A stretch of DNA of 64,000 nt from Chryseobacterium formosense (GCF_900116415.1 NZ_FPAP01000003.1:744001-808000); one strand, 5' to 3'; shown: positions 1 to 8,769, numbered from the stretch's first letter. Notes: generated by a model from the letters alone, not told the origin. Numbers and translations are program-made.

Positions 1-596
1 ATAAGGAGAACTATCTTGATGTAGAAAAACTCTTAGAGTACTTTACCAAATTGCAGATTCAGGATAAAATAATGATCAATTTTGCACCCGTGCATGATTG
101 GGGAAATAACAATGCCGATAAAGAGGTTGGGTTAAGCCTTGAAGAATTCTCAAACTTAGAAATTGACTGGTTTCTCAAAATGAAGGAACTAAATTTCAGA
201 AACCAAAATTTAATTCCAGGAAGAATATATGGAACATGTATGACAACCACCGATGACTCTGAGCTGATTGATGCCAAAGGAGAGGTATCATATTGCTGGG
301 AAGTACCTTACACGCCTGATTTCGAAAATAATAAAGATCTGATAATCGGGAATGTTTCAGATGAGAATATCTATAAAAAAGATACCATCGATATGCCTTT
401 AAGAAACTGGTATGAGGATATCAGAAATAAAAATCATAACAGTGAAAATTGTAATAAATGTGAGTACTTACCTGTTTGTGGTGGGCAATGCCCTGTTTCA
501 TGGTTCAAAGGAGTTCGAGCATGTCCTTCTTTCAAAATTAACATGGAAGATCGTCTTATATTACAATATCTAAATGAGAAGGAAGTATTAGTTTAA
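1..596 (+). CDS. Radical SAM/SPASM peptide maturase, C-terminal part (cut by window edge)
   Basis: The frame is open from the first bases, so this is the C-terminal end of a gene that starts outside the window; a TTG at 51 is not a likely true start. The visible part is a SPASM-type auxiliary cluster domain. It has the motif CNKCEYLPVCGGQCP near residue 150, an ACPSF cysteine shortly after, and earlier cysteines in GTCMTT and SYCWEV. SPASM domains bind extra iron-sulfur clusters in radical SAM enzymes that modify ribosomal peptides. The catalytic CxxxCxxC core would lie to the left and is not seen. The gene runs in the same direction as a helical protein and a C39-peptidase exporter, 10 bases away, which supports a role in making an exported modified peptide. 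Family call is firm; substrate unknown. Confidence 0.85.
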   Translation, partial: KENYLDVEKLLEYFTKLQIQDKIMINFAPVHDWGNNNADKEVGLSLEEFSNLEIDWFLKMKELNFRNQNLIPGRIYGTCMTTTDDSELIDAKGEVSYCWEVPYTPDFENNKDLIIGNVSDENIYKKDTIDMPLRNWYEDIRNKNHNSENCNKCEYLPVCGGQCPVSWFKGVRACPSFKINMEDRLILQYLNEKEVLV

Positions 597-606
597 AAAT
601 TATTCT

Positions 607-1548
607 ATGATTGATCAAATAAAAACCAGACTTGAGAATGAAATCATAACCCCATCAAAAGTTGATGAATTCAACAGGAACCACATTTTCTACGACATAA
701 AAAATATTGTTATAAAAAATTCCAATACTGAAAGTATTGTAGATTTATATTATTGTTTCTCCCTGTATGAAAAGTGTTTGTCTCTTGCCAGAGGGAATAA
801 CATGGATTTGGCTGCCTATTGGCTCCATAAAGTGGAACAGGCACATTCTAATCTATCCAAAGAATTATTAGAATACTTGCAAATCCTTTATATTCCTTGT
901 TTAGCATTCTATCATTATAAAAAAGAAAATTATGATATAGCCATGGATTTATTATCTACTGAAATACGCCATTCAGACTTGCTTTTAAAAAACAATCAAG
1001 CTCTGAAGGTTGAAATGAAGCTTGAACAGCTTATCAATAAATATCGCATATACGTTGCATTAAAAGATTATGAAAGCTCTGTCTCATTAGCAGTCGCTAT
1101 GATTAATTTTGTAACCGGTAATAAAAAATTTGATGAAATTGGCGAGGATGATATCAATTGGGTTGCAGATGAAAATTATGACAACTACTTAAATTGGGTA
1201 AACTTCTTGGTTAATAATATAATCAGTAAGATTGAGCATGACAAGGAAATTTCTGAAAATGAAAAAACAATGATTTACTATGCAATATTTAGCAATGCAC
1301 AAAACTTACATTGCAACGATTTTATAGAACTGATTGATTCATTTAATGCTTATAAATATCACTATGAGGGTAATCATGAAGCATTTCTTGAGCACATCTC
1401 AAAGGCTTTTAAAAAAATACATACGTTGCCGGTCAATCTTCAACGGATATTGCTAAAATGCCTAACCAAATCGGGATACATCGATTCTCAATTAAACGAC
1501 GAATACATGACGAAAATTCTTAAAATAAAACTTCCTGTGTACCAGTAA
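607..1548 (+). CDS. Unknown helical (TPR-like) protein of peptide export cluster
   Basis: I do not recognise a named family. The 313-residue protein is predicted from composition to be almost all helical, with regularly spaced aromatic and leucine residues as in TPR-like proteins. There is no signal peptide or membrane segment, so it should be cytoplasmic. It sits between the SPASM maturase and the ABC exporter. Its stop codon overlaps the exporter's ATG (TAATG at 1546-1550), which implies translational coupling. A scaffold, precursor-binding or immunity role is possible but only inferred from position. Confidence 0.7.
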   Translation: MIDQIKTRLENEIITPSKVDEFNRNHIFYDIKNIVIKNSNTESIVDLYYCFSLYEKCLSLARGNNMDLAAYWLHKVEQAHSNLSKELLEYLQILYIPCLAFYHYKKENYDIAMDLLSTEIRHSDLLLKNNQALKVEMKLEQLINKYRIYVALKDYESSVSLAVAMINFVTGNKKFDEIGEDDINWVADENYDNYLNWVNFLVNNIISKIEHDKEISENEKTMIYYAIFSNAQNLHCNDFIELIDSFNAYKYHYEGNHEAFLEHISKAFKKIHTLPVNLQRILLKCLTKSGYIDSQLNDEYMTKILKIKLPVYQ

Positions 1549-3743
1549 TGAATTTTGTACCTCAACACGATCAAATGGACTGCGCTCCGGCATGCCTATG
1601 TATGATTGCCAGCGCATATGGTAAAAAATACCCATTACAGTATTTGAGGGACAATTCATTTATCACCCGAGAAGGTGTATCACTGCTGGGAATTACAGAA
1701 GCATCCAAAAAAATTGGATTTGATGCACTATCCACTAAGCTTGATATTGATGTTTTACGCAATGAAAAAGAAGCATTTCCATGCATCCTTCATTGGAATC
1801 AGAATCATTTCGTTGTATTGCGGAAAATCACCAAGAACCTTATCAGCAGCAAATACAGTTATCATATTTCCGACCCTGCATATGGGAATATAAAACTTGA
1901 TGAAAAAAAATTTATATCACATTGGATTTCTGATACAGACAAAGGTATTGCTGTATTTCTGGAGCCATCAAAGAACTTTCACGATGTACAAACACCACCA
2001 GAAGAAAAAATAAGTTTTAAATTCCTACTCAAGCATCTTAAAAATTACCGGAAACAATTATCGCTGATGTTTTTAATGCTTCTCTTAGGAAGTTTAATCA
2101 CACTGACTTTTCCATTTCTAACGCAAAGTCTAATTGATAAAGGAATAAATGCAAAAGATCTTAATATTATTACTATACTCCTGCTGGCACAACTAAGCTT
2201 GTTTCTTGGCTCTATAACTATTGAAGTGATTCGAAATTGGTTAATGCTCTCTATTGGAACACACCTGAGTATTTCCATAATTTCAGATTTTCTTAAAAAG
2301 CTATTATACTTGCCTATCAAGTTCTTTGATTCAAAGATGATGGGAGACTTCAATCAAAGAATACAGGATAATGAAAGGATTGAACAATTTCTGACTTCCC
2401 AAAGCTTACTGACCTTTTTCTCTATGATTACTTTTGCGGTATTTTTCGGAGTCTTATGGTATTACGATTTTAAAATTCTAGTAGTTTATACAGTCCTGAC
2501 AATTGCTGCATTGGGATGGTCTACATATTGGCTGAAAAGACGAAAATTACTTGATTATTTTCGTTTTCAGGAAAAAAGCAGGAATCAGGAATCTATATAT
2601 GAAATGATAAACGGAGTCACAGAAATGAAAATTAATCAACTTGAAGATTATAAATTAAGAGAATGGCAGCAACTACAATCAAAACTGTTTTCAGTAAATA
2701 AAAGAATTTTGAAGATTGATCAGATACAGATTGCTGGATTTGATTTTTTAAATCAACTTAAAAATATCGTTGTAACATTTTTGGCTGCTACATTTGTTGT
2801 ACATGGTAAAATGACTTTGGGTGAATTGTTGGGAGTTTCCTATATTGTTGGACAAATGAATTCACCGGTTAATCAGTTGGTAAGTTTTTTCCGCTCATTT
2901 CAGGATGCTAAATTAAGTTTTGAAAGATTAAATGAAGTGCAAAATCAAAAGGCAGAAGAGCAATCAGGACAAATAAATATAGAAAGTGGGTTTGATAACA
3001 ATAAGGAGGGAATCAAGCTGAATAATGTAAGTTTTCAATATGAAGGTAGTAACTCTGAATATGTACTACAAGGTATCAACTTACTTTTTCCTGAAGGTAA
3101 AATTACCGCTATTGTTGGAGCCAGCGGAAGTGGTAAGACAACTTTAATGAAATTACTATTAAAGTTCTATAAACCAACCCAAGGAAGCATAAACCTCAAT
3201 GGAATAGATCTAGAAAAGCTTTCTGCGAAAAGCATAAGACAAAATTCCGGAGTGGTCATGCAGGATGGCTTCATTTTTTCAGATTCTATAGAAAGAAATA
3301 TTGCTACGGGCGATAAGGAGATCAATCAAAAGATGCTTGAAAAAGCAATTCATCTTTCTAACATAGATGAATTTATTAAATCACTGCCTTTAAAATCGTA
3401 TACTAAAGTGGGTGCATCCGGTAATGGAATATCAGGAGGTCAAAAACAGAGAATTTTAATTGCACGAGCTGTTTACAAAAACCCGAAATACATTTTTTTT
3501 GATGAGGCTACCTCTGCTCTTGATTCAGAAAATGAAAAAATAATTCATGACAATTTAAAAGGTTTTTTTAAAGATAAAACAGCTGTCATTATTGCACATC
3601 GTTTGAGCACAGTAAAAAATGCGGATAAAATTATTGTTCTAAAAAAAGGAAAAGTTATAGAAGAAGGTAAACATCAGGAATTGGTTGATAAAAAAGGAGA
3701 GTACTTTAATTTGATTAAAAATCAGCTAGAACTTGGAAATTAG
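1548..3743 (+). CDS. Peptidase-domain ABC transporter (C39 bacteriocin-type exporter)
   Basis: This 731-residue protein has the full layout of a peptidase-containing ABC transporter. Residues 1-135 are a C39 cysteine peptidase with likely catalytic C12 (QMDCAPAC), H87 (NQNHFVV) and D109 (ISDPAYG). Residues about 160-440 are the membrane domain. Residues about 490-725 are the ATPase, with Walker A GASGSGKT, signature SGGQKQR, Walker B YIFFDEAT and the switch region IAHRLST. Such proteins cut the leader of a precursor peptide, usually after a double glycine, and export the core across the inner membrane. The ATG overlaps the preceding stop codon. No membrane-fusion protein gene follows inside the window. 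Confidence 0.95.
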   Translation: MNFVPQHDQMDCAPACLCMIASAYGKKYPLQYLRDNSFITREGVSLLGITEASKKIGFDALSTKLDIDVLRNEKEAFPCILHWNQNHFVVLRKITKNLISSKYSYHISDPAYGNIKLDEKKFISHWISDTDKGIAVFLEPSKNFHDVQTPPEEKISFKFLLKHLKNYRKQLSLMFLMLLLGSLITLTFPFLTQSLIDKGINAKDLNIITILLLAQLSLFLGSITIEVIRNWLMLSIGTHLSISIISDFLKKLLYLPIKFFDSKMMGDFNQRIQDNERIEQFLTSQSLLTFFSMITFAVFFGVLWYYDFKILVVYTVLTIAALGWSTYWLKRRKLLDYFRFQEKSRNQESIYEMINGVTEMKINQLEDYKLREWQQLQSKLFSVNKRILKIDQIQIAGFDFLNQLKNIVVTFLAATFVVHGKMTLGELLGVSYIVGQMNSPVNQLVSFFRSFQDAKLSFERLNEVQNQKAEEQSGQINIESGFDNNKEGIKLNNVSFQYEGSNSEYVLQGINLLFPEGKITAIVGASGSGKTTLMKLLLKFYKPTQGSINLNGIDLEKLSAKSIRQNSGVVMQDGFIFSDSIERNIATGDKEINQKMLEKAIHLSNIDEFIKSLPLKSYTKVGASGNGISGGQKQRILIARAVYKNPKYIFFDEATSALDSENEKIIHDNLKGFFKDKTAVIIAHRLSTVKNADKIIVLKKGKVIEEGKHQELVDKKGEYFNLIKNQLELGN

Positions 3744-4324
3744 TAGCAACAGAATAATAAGGATCAAAATTTCAGCGAACTGCATTTGCATATTGTGAGG
3801 CAACTATTTTTTTCTATACAGATTACTATTCAGACAGGTACAAGAAAAACTGCAATCAAATTCTTCAATTAGAAAGCACATTAAAATTTTGCAGAGTTTC
3901 TTTATCCCCGATTACAGAAATTTATTTTTAAATTTTGACCATGGTTCCTACAAATTTATCTTCTTTATGAAGTTTCTCCAATTGGCTAAACTTTCTTTGC
4001 AAATCCCCCAACCTTAAGCTTCGAGGATACATTGCCTCGCTGCATCACTTAAAGATAGTGGCTGAATCTTAAACTTTTTTCTGATCTTTTTCATACTCTT
4101 AAAGATAAAGAGTATGAGAATTGTGTCCTAATAAAGTTAGCAACTCCAAATATTAAATCTTATGGATCCTATACAACCCATTGCAAGCTGTTGTTTGGTT
4201 CAAGATTTACAAATATGAATTCGGAGATAGTTACATAAAAACGCAGGTCTTAATTTATATATTACTGAATATCACATATAATAATTTGTAAAACAATAAT
4301 ACCATCAATGATTTTTGTTTAGTA
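3744..4324. other. Long AT-rich intergenic region, no gene seen
   Basis: I found no credible reading frame here. The region contains a strong hairpin (4088-4120) and a weak one (CGAGG/CCTCG near 4020). It may hold decayed coding sequence, but I could not tie it to any family. Confidence 0.5.
4088..4120. repeat. Perfect inverted repeat, 10-bp arms
   Basis: TCATACTCTT (4091-4100) and AAGAGTATGA (4108-4117) are perfect reverse complements with a 7-base loop; further bases outward also pair, with one wobble. No T-run follows on the plus strand. The first AT-rich bases upstream would give a weak T tail on neither strand. It could be a factor-independent terminator remnant for the exporter operon or a relic of a mobile element. 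Confidence 0.6.
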
Positions 4325-4532
4325 CAATTCGGAAATTGCCAAATACAACTTTTGCAGAGAATAAGTATTCAGCATAATATTGTTATTAATTATTTTATGT
4401 AAAGGTCGGAGCACTTAAGTGTTTAAACCAATACATTGTTCCGCATATGAACAAAATATGTTTGGAGGATTATCAATACAGATTAGTAATTGATGATGAG
4501 ATTATTTTTAGCAACAATCAACATCCAACAGC
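4325..4532 (+). repeat. Duplicated upstream regulatory region, copy 1
   Basis: About 200 bp upstream of the lysine-rich protein gene match the region at 20383-20605 in the opposite orientation. Shared blocks include the CGGAAAT[T/C]GCCAA stretch near 4329, TTCCGCAT near 4440, ATATGTTTGGAGGATTA near 4456, and the bases around the start codon (AGCTTGAAAAAACTGAT). Conservation continues across the start codon, while the two proteins downstream are much more diverged. Confidence 0.85.
4436..4464 (+). promoter_or_regulatory. Bacteroidota-type promoter
   Basis: TTG at 4436-4438 and TATGTTTG at 4457-4464 are 18 bases apart, matching the flavobacterial TTTG / TAnnTTTG pattern. The same -7 element is kept in the second copy (reverse complement at 20452-20459). 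It predicts a leader of about 60 bases before the TTG start at 4533. Confidence 0.65.
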
Positions 4533-5135
4533 TTGAAAAAACTGATAACAAACAAGAACTCAATTCTTAGTATGAACTCCAAGAGTTTCATTAGAAAAAT
4601 TATTGTTCTTATTTCGTTTTTAGCCAGTCTAATACCTCAGGTACTCTTCGCATTTCGCACAGAATATTCCATTGAGATGAAGAGTGATTCGTCAATCGTT
4701 ACTATTCTCATGTCAGAAGAAAAAATTCTGCATATATCAGAAGGAACTACTGTTTACGGACTAAACGATATTTCGCAAAAATCTTTAGATGTAAGTTTAT
4801 CTCACAAGAAAAAAAAAATAAAGATAAGAAGCAAGAATCAGTACTATTTTAATAAAAACAAAAAAAAACAGGTAGCAAAAGCCAAGCAGAGGCCAAATTT
4901 AAGTGCATATACTTTAAAAAAATCAGATTTATTTTATAATATTTCAGAAAAAAATTTAAAAGAAGGAACTTTAAATACAATCTTACCATTTAAAGTTTCT
5001 ATTTACTTTGTTATTATCATATCAAAAAGCATAATACAAGGCAACACAAATTCATTATATACCTATTCAATTTTTTTTAAGGGAGGGTTGGTACAATCTT
5101 CATATTTCACTCGTCCCCCTCCTTTTCTTGCTTGA
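4533..5135 (+). CDS. Lysine-rich membrane protein with SEGT/YG and C-terminal RPPP motif, paralog 1
   Basis: Unnamed family; I see a clear paralog at 19825-20382. Shared features are the start MKKL from a TTG codon, one hydrophobic segment near residues 25-45, the motif SEGTTVYG (SEGTILYG in the paralog), a long lysine-rich middle (residues about 92-125), a second hydrophobic stretch near 150-165, and an end in RPPPFLA (RPPPSL in the paralog). The TTG is chosen because the nucleotide context around it is identical in both copies. The layout suggests an inner-membrane protein with a basic loop. Several poly-A runs make frameshifts likely. Function unknown. Confidence 0.65.
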   Translation: MKKLITNKNSILSMNSKSFIRKIIVLISFLASLIPQVLFAFRTEYSIEMKSDSSIVTILMSEEKILHISEGTTVYGLNDISQKSLDVSLSHKKKKIKIRSKNQYYFNKNKKKQVAKAKQRPNLSAYTLKKSDLFYNISEKNLKEGTLNTILPFKVSIYFVIIISKSIIQGNTNSLYTYSIFFKGGLVQSSYFTRPPPFLA

Positions 5136-5202
5136 TAAATAGCTTTATACTTTGTTTAATTATTATATAACAATGTAAAGACAATATTGTTAATCAATAG
5201 AT

Positions 5203-5415
5203 ATGAATGTTGCTAAATATTATTTTCAGGAATTTACAGTTGATAATCTTGATTCTAAACCGCAAGAATATTTAATATATAATATTCAGTATGATAAATT
5301 CTTCACTCAGGATTATTCTGATCAAACTTATAGAAACAAATCTTTCTTTCCATTGGATGGAATAACCGAAAATTTACAAAAAACAGATATGAAAAATTGC
5401 TTAAGAACAAAATAA
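5203..5415 (+). CDS. Small hypothetical protein
   Basis: This 70-residue reading frame starts with ATG and ends in TAATG shared with the next gene's start. That coupling is the main reason to call it real. It is aromatic- and acid-rich with no signal peptide or motif that I recognise. It could also be a leader for the helix-turn-helix gene downstream. Confidence 0.4.
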   Translation: MNVAKYYFQEFTVDNLDSKPQEYLIYNIQYDKFFTQDYSDQTYRNKSFFPLDGITENLQKTDMKNCLRTK

Positions 5416-5849
5416 TGATTGATTTTAAAAACATACACATCGGTGAGATGATTGAAAAAAGAGTACAAGAAACAAACATTGATGTGAATCGTATCTGCAG
5501 CTTTTTAAAATGCACAGAGAACGAAATACAACAAATGTACACCTCAAAAAGTATTGATTCTTACACCCTACTGAGATGCAGCAAATTACTTAAATATGAC
5601 TTTTTCAGGATATACTCACAGCATATACTGCTGTTTACCTCTTCTTCTAGAAAAGAAAAAAATACCAATGAAAAAAGCTCATTTCCTGAATTCCGTAAAA
5701 ATATTTATACCAAAGAAATAATCAATTTCATTTTAGAAACTGTTAACTCAGGAAAAATGACAAAGAAAGAAGTAATAAACACGTATAAAATACCTAAAAC
5801 TACTTTGTACAAATGGATCAATAAATATAATAAAAATACTAAAAAATGA
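5415..5849 (+). CDS. Small protein with C-terminal transposase-like helix-turn-helix
   Basis: The start chosen is ATG at 5415, overlapping the previous stop; a TTG 18 bases upstream is an alternative. Residues 1-75 look like an XRE-like region (IGEMIEKRV, then LLRCSKLLKYDFFRIYSQH). The C-terminus (KMTKKEVINTYKIPKTTLYKW) is a helix-turn-helix of the type found in transposase OrfA proteins. I recall near-identical small proteins as very common in Chryseobacterium genomes, without a catalytic partner. It is probably a DNA-binding protein of mobile origin. No DDE domain follows it. Confidence 0.7.
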   Translation: MIDFKNIHIGEMIEKRVQETNIDVNRICSFLKCTENEIQQMYTSKSIDSYTLLRCSKLLKYDFFRIYSQHILLFTSSSRKEKNTNEKSSFPEFRKNIYTKEIINFILETVNSGKMTKKEVINTYKIPKTTLYKWINKYNKNTKK

Positions 5850-5856
5850 TAGAATA

Positions 5857-6033
5857 ATGAAACTTATTGGTAAAACTAAAGAAGAGATAATTGCTGTCAT
5901 GGGACAAAAACATTTTGAAAGATCAGATAAAAATTATCTGGTTTACTCTTTCAGAATATTGTTTTTTTTTAAAAGAAAAATGTACATCGAGTTTAATGAC
6001 AAAGGAATCGCACATACTGTTTATACCTTATAA
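5857..6033 (+). CDS. Small BamE/SmpA-like protein
   Basis: This short frame of 58 residues begins with ATG 8 bases after the preceding stop. It starts KLIGKTKEEIIAVMG and continues with an aromatic, strand-like half ending FNDKGIAHTVYTL. The pattern (L.GK..EEI...G, then a strand-rich half ending in a hydrophobic I.F.DKG stretch) resembles the small BamE/SmpA fold. The proteins at 6593-6892 and 6993-7277 look like distant relatives. It lies between two helix-turn-helix genes in the same direction. It has no signal peptide, so it should be cytoplasmic. Function unknown. Confidence 0.55.
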   Translation: MKLIGKTKEEIIAVMGQKHFERSDKNYLVYSFRILFFFKRKMYIEFNDKGIAHTVYTL

Positions 6034-6049
6034 TATTAACAATAAGATA

Positions 6050-6385
6050 ATGGAAAGCCACAGACCTGACTATAAACGAATATTTAAGGATATTATTTTA
6101 GACAAATGCCCTGAAAGAAGTGAAGAATTTGAACAGTACCTTATTCAGGATCATCTTTCTGCCATAGACATTATTAATATTAATAAAAAAATATTTGGTG
6201 TAGGCAATAAGGAAACATTAAATTTCAACCAAAAACACAGATCATATGATAAACAGACTATCATGATGATGCTTAATTATCAGAAAAAACAAAAATTAAG
6301 TAATGAGCAATTAGCCAATCATTTCCAAATGAGCAGAAATACAGTAGCTAAATGGAAAAAGCTTTATCTAAAATTATGTAAATAA
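6050..6385 (+). CDS. Small helix-turn-helix protein
   Basis: The ATG at 6050 gives 111 residues beginning MESHRPDYKRIFKDII; the longer upstream frame overlaps the small gene before it and is unlikely to be used. The C-terminal half (LSNEQLANHFQMSRNTVAKWKK) is a clear helix-turn-helix. The middle has the phrase IFGVGNKETLNFNQKHRSYDK. I recall this as a recurring Chryseobacterium small protein, often beside the other helix-turn-helix type seen at 5415-5849. The job is unknown; regulation or a mobile-element remnant both fit. Confidence 0.65.
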   Translation: MESHRPDYKRIFKDIILDKCPERSEEFEQYLIQDHLSAIDIININKKIFGVGNKETLNFNQKHRSYDKQTIMMMLNYQKKQKLSNEQLANHFQMSRNTVAKWKKLYLKLCK

Positions 6386-6459
6386 ACTGTCTTTTTAAAA
6401 AACACCTCCTAGACATACTTTATTACATATATTTAACTGATGATAAGTATTAATAAAAA

Positions 6460-6487
6460 AAGAAATCTACCTAAAAATAGATTTCTT
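6460..6487 (-). terminator. Factor-independent terminator
   Basis: AAGAAATCTA and TAGATTTCTT form a 10-bp perfect stem. On the minus strand it is followed by TTTTTTATT, so it ends the minus-strand genes at 6593-7277. It may also slow plus-strand transcripts from 6385. Confidence 0.75.
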
Positions 6488-6592
6488 CAACGAATAAAGT
6501 TCAATTTAATTAGATAATTTTAAATAAAGCCTATTCTACATAATGCTCTGCTGCAAATTTTGCAGTCTATTATGATATAATCATATGATACT

Positions 6593-6892
6593 TTAATACA
6601 AAAAATTATAAACCTTATATTTAGGATCTTTGTACTCGTAATAAAAAACATTTCTGAACTCTCTTCCTAAAAAATATTGTGCAATAAAAATATCTACAAC
6701 AATATCTTCTTCGAAAATAAACCCTATTTCATTTTTTAATATACGAATATAGCTGGGTTCTTTAAAAAACCAAATATGGTTGTCACAATATCCGTTCGCC
6801 TGACCAAATTTTCCGCGAATCTGACTTTTTGAGAGATATAAATTTTTTTCGATAAGAGATTGCAATTTTCTGATAAGTCCGCTATTTTTCAT
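6593..6892 (-). CDS. Small BamE-like hypothetical protein
   Basis: The 99-residue protein is a paralog of the gene at 6993-7277: they share NLYL, a KFG motif, LLKNEIGFIF or a near match, VDIFxxQY and a YY-rich end. The fold pattern (short helix, KFG turn, strands) suggests a BamE/SmpA-like domain. There is no signal sequence or lipobox, so it is not an outer-membrane lipoprotein. The terminator at 6460-6487 lies downstream. Confidence 0.6.
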   Translation of the reverse strand: MKNSGLIRKLQSLIEKNLYLSKSQIRGKFGQANGYCDNHIWFFKEPSYIRILKNEIGFIFEEDIVVDIFIAQYFLGREFRNVFYYEYKDPKYKVYNFLY

Positions 6893-6992
6893 AGTTATTA
6901 AAGTGATATGTACAAAAATTTACTGACTAAAGCAATTAATTTTACGATATAATATGATTATTGTATCAGGAATTGAATTATTAATAAAAATA

Positions 6993-7277
6993 TTATAAAG
7001 TATAAAATGTTTTATACTCAGGAAAAGAATTTTTATAATAAAAAATGGTTCTGCAATCTATTCCTATAAGATATTGCGTAAGAAAAATATCTACTGCAAT
7101 ATTTTTATCAAAAATAAATCCGATCTCATTTTTTAATAGGCCAAAACAACTGTGTTCTTCAAAAAAGGAAATGTACTCTCCTGACTTAGTATTTGGTTTT
7201 CCGAACTTTCTTTCAATTTCTTCTCTAGGAAGATACAAATTGCTTTCAACAATGGATTTTAGTTTTTTCTGGGTCAT
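6993..7277 (-). CDS. Small BamE-like hypothetical protein, paralog
   Basis: I place the start at the internal ATG (7277, MTQKKLKSIVESNLYL) because similarity to the protein at 6593-6892 begins there; the frame could start 22 codons earlier at 7343. It contains EIERKFGKP, LLKNEIGFIFDKNIAVDIF and ends in a tyrosine-rich stretch. It is in tandem with its paralog, 100 bases away, same strand. Function unknown. Confidence 0.6.
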   Translation of the reverse strand: MTQKKLKSIVESNLYLPREEIERKFGKPNTKSGEYISFFEEHSCFGLLKNEIGFIFDKNIAVDIFLTQYLIGIDCRTIFYYKNSFPEYKTFYTL

Positions 7278-7413
7278 AATATTCTTTATTTCGTTACTGC
7301 TTCTGTAGTAGTTTTGCAATGAGAACATTTTTGAATATGACATTTCAAGAAGCTGCAGATGCGGGGTATAATGATCCCGCCTTTCTGCAACGCTTCCTTA
7401 TCATATGCAGATA

Positions 7414-8169
7414 TTATCTAGTGGTATACCCTCCATTTGCAAAAATGGTTTGTCCGGTAATCCACCAGCCATCTGTCACAAGAAATTCTATTAATGGGGC
7501 AATGTCCTTAATGTTTGTAAGCCCCCCTAAAGCAGAAGCCGATTTATGATAAGCGACCGCATCATCACTTTCCTGACCATAGAAAAATGGCGTATCCATA
7601 GGGCCGGGTGCAACTGCCGTTACGGATATGGTGCGATTACCAAATTCTTTAGAAGCCATTCTGGTAAAATGTTCTACCGGAGCTTTTGCACCGGCATAAG
7701 TGGAATACAAACCTGTATAAGCTGCAAGAAGAGATGTTACAATCGTACATATTTTACCTCCATTACTCACATTTTTACCCGCTTCCTGAATAAAGAAATA
7801 GGCTACTTTGGAGTTGATGTTGAACATATCATCATATTCTTTTTCTGTGGTGTCAAGAAATGTTTTTTTCAATACCATTCCTACAGTATTGATCGCAATA
7901 TCGATGCTTCCAAACTTCGTTTTTACCTCAGAGAACATTTTGGATATATTTTCTATTTTAGTAAGATCTGCCTGATAAAGAAATCCTTCCGCTCCCAGCG
8001 TACATATATCATCTAAGGTTTTTTCCGCATCTTCTTTTGTACTTTCGCTGTTATAGTGAATGGCCACTTTTGCACCTTTTGCAGCAAAATTGCGGCTCAG
8101 CAATCCACCTAAGTTTTTTGCTCCTCCGGCAATTAAAACTACTTTTCCTTTTACATTATGTGTTGTCAT
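7414..8169 (-). CDS. SDR family NAD(P)-dependent oxidoreductase
   Basis: The 251-residue length and motifs fit a classical short-chain dehydrogenase. A variant cofactor-binding turn AGGAKNLGG lies near residue 14, INTVG replaces the usual NNAG, and the active-site serine precedes YAGAK (YxxxK). The end GQTIFANGGY is typical of the family. The substrate cannot be read from the sequence. It is a single gene on the minus strand between small unknown genes, with its own short flanks. Confidence 0.9.
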   Translation of the reverse strand: MTTHNVKGKVVLIAGGAKNLGGLLSRNFAAKGAKVAIHYNSESTKEDAEKTLDDICTLGAEGFLYQADLTKIENISKMFSEVKTKFGSIDIAINTVGMVLKKTFLDTTEKEYDDMFNINSKVAYFFIQEAGKNVSNGGKICTIVTSLLAAYTGLYSTYAGAKAPVEHFTRMASKEFGNRTISVTAVAPGPMDTPFFYGQESDDAVAYHKSASALGGLTNIKDIAPLIEFLVTDGWWITGQTIFANGGYTTR

Positions 8170-8250
8170 AAAATTTGATTTAAAAAATTTTGTTTTCTTT
8201 TACTGTTATATGGTAACAAATACCTTCTTGTTTGAAATGACTGCTGTATG

Positions 8251-8769
8251 CTAATGTTCTTCCTCAATTTTAATAAGCTTGGGATCTGCAAATTGTATTT
8301 TTAAAGTATTCTGAAGACTTTCTTTCCGAAGCTCTCCGTTTCCTCTGATATTGAATGCAATTGAATCATTCGCTTTTAACTGAATTTGAAAGTAATACTC
8401 CCCATTTGCCGGAATATTGTGCTGATTTTTACTGAAAGCTTCTTTACCATTCAAGCTTACGTAGTAGCTTATATTGTTCTCTTTTCTTTCGGTAGCATTC
8501 AGATTTGTATTCAGCGTAAATCGATAAATTCCATTCTTTTTTACTTTAACAGCATTGTCGGATATTTCTATTTCACTATTGTTTTGTGAACCTGAAAATG
8601 AAAGCTTCTCCTGTGCTTGTGAGGTTGAAATCCCATTTCCTGTGATGATGTAAACAGGGTTAGAATCTATAATTTTATGATCTTTATGACTGCTTTTTCC
8701 CTGTGCGTACATCAGGTATGTTGAAAAGAACATAGCAGAAAGAAAAGTTATTTTTTTTAAAATTTGCAT
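8251..8769 (-). CDS. Secreted protein with C1q/TNF-like beta-sandwich pattern
   Basis: A signal peptide (residues 1-22, ending MYAQG) precedes a strand-rich domain. The phrases KKNGIYRFTLNTNL, YYVSLNGKEAF, ANGEYYFQIQLKANDSIAFNI resemble the jelly-roll of C1q/TNF-like domains. It should be exported to the periplasm or surface. It lies 64 bases after the small partner gene of the giant GEVED protein and on the same strand, so it may be the last gene of that operon. Confidence 0.6.
   Translation of the reverse strand: MQILKKITFLSAMFFSTYLMYAQGKSSHKDHKIIDSNPVYIITGNGISTSQAQEKLSFSGSQNNSEIEISDNAVKVKKNGIYRFTLNTNLNATERKENNISYYVSLNGKEAFSKNQHNIPANGEYYFQIQLKANDSIAFNIRGNGELRKESLQNTLKIQFADPKLIKIEEEH

Noticed and set aside
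3744..4324. Insertion sequence remnant
   Set aside because: A hairpin exists, but there are no terminal repeats, target duplication or transposase motifs.
5415..6385. Complete IS element from the helix-turn-helix genes
   Set aside because: No DDE or serine/tyrosine catalytic domain and no terminal inverted repeats were seen.
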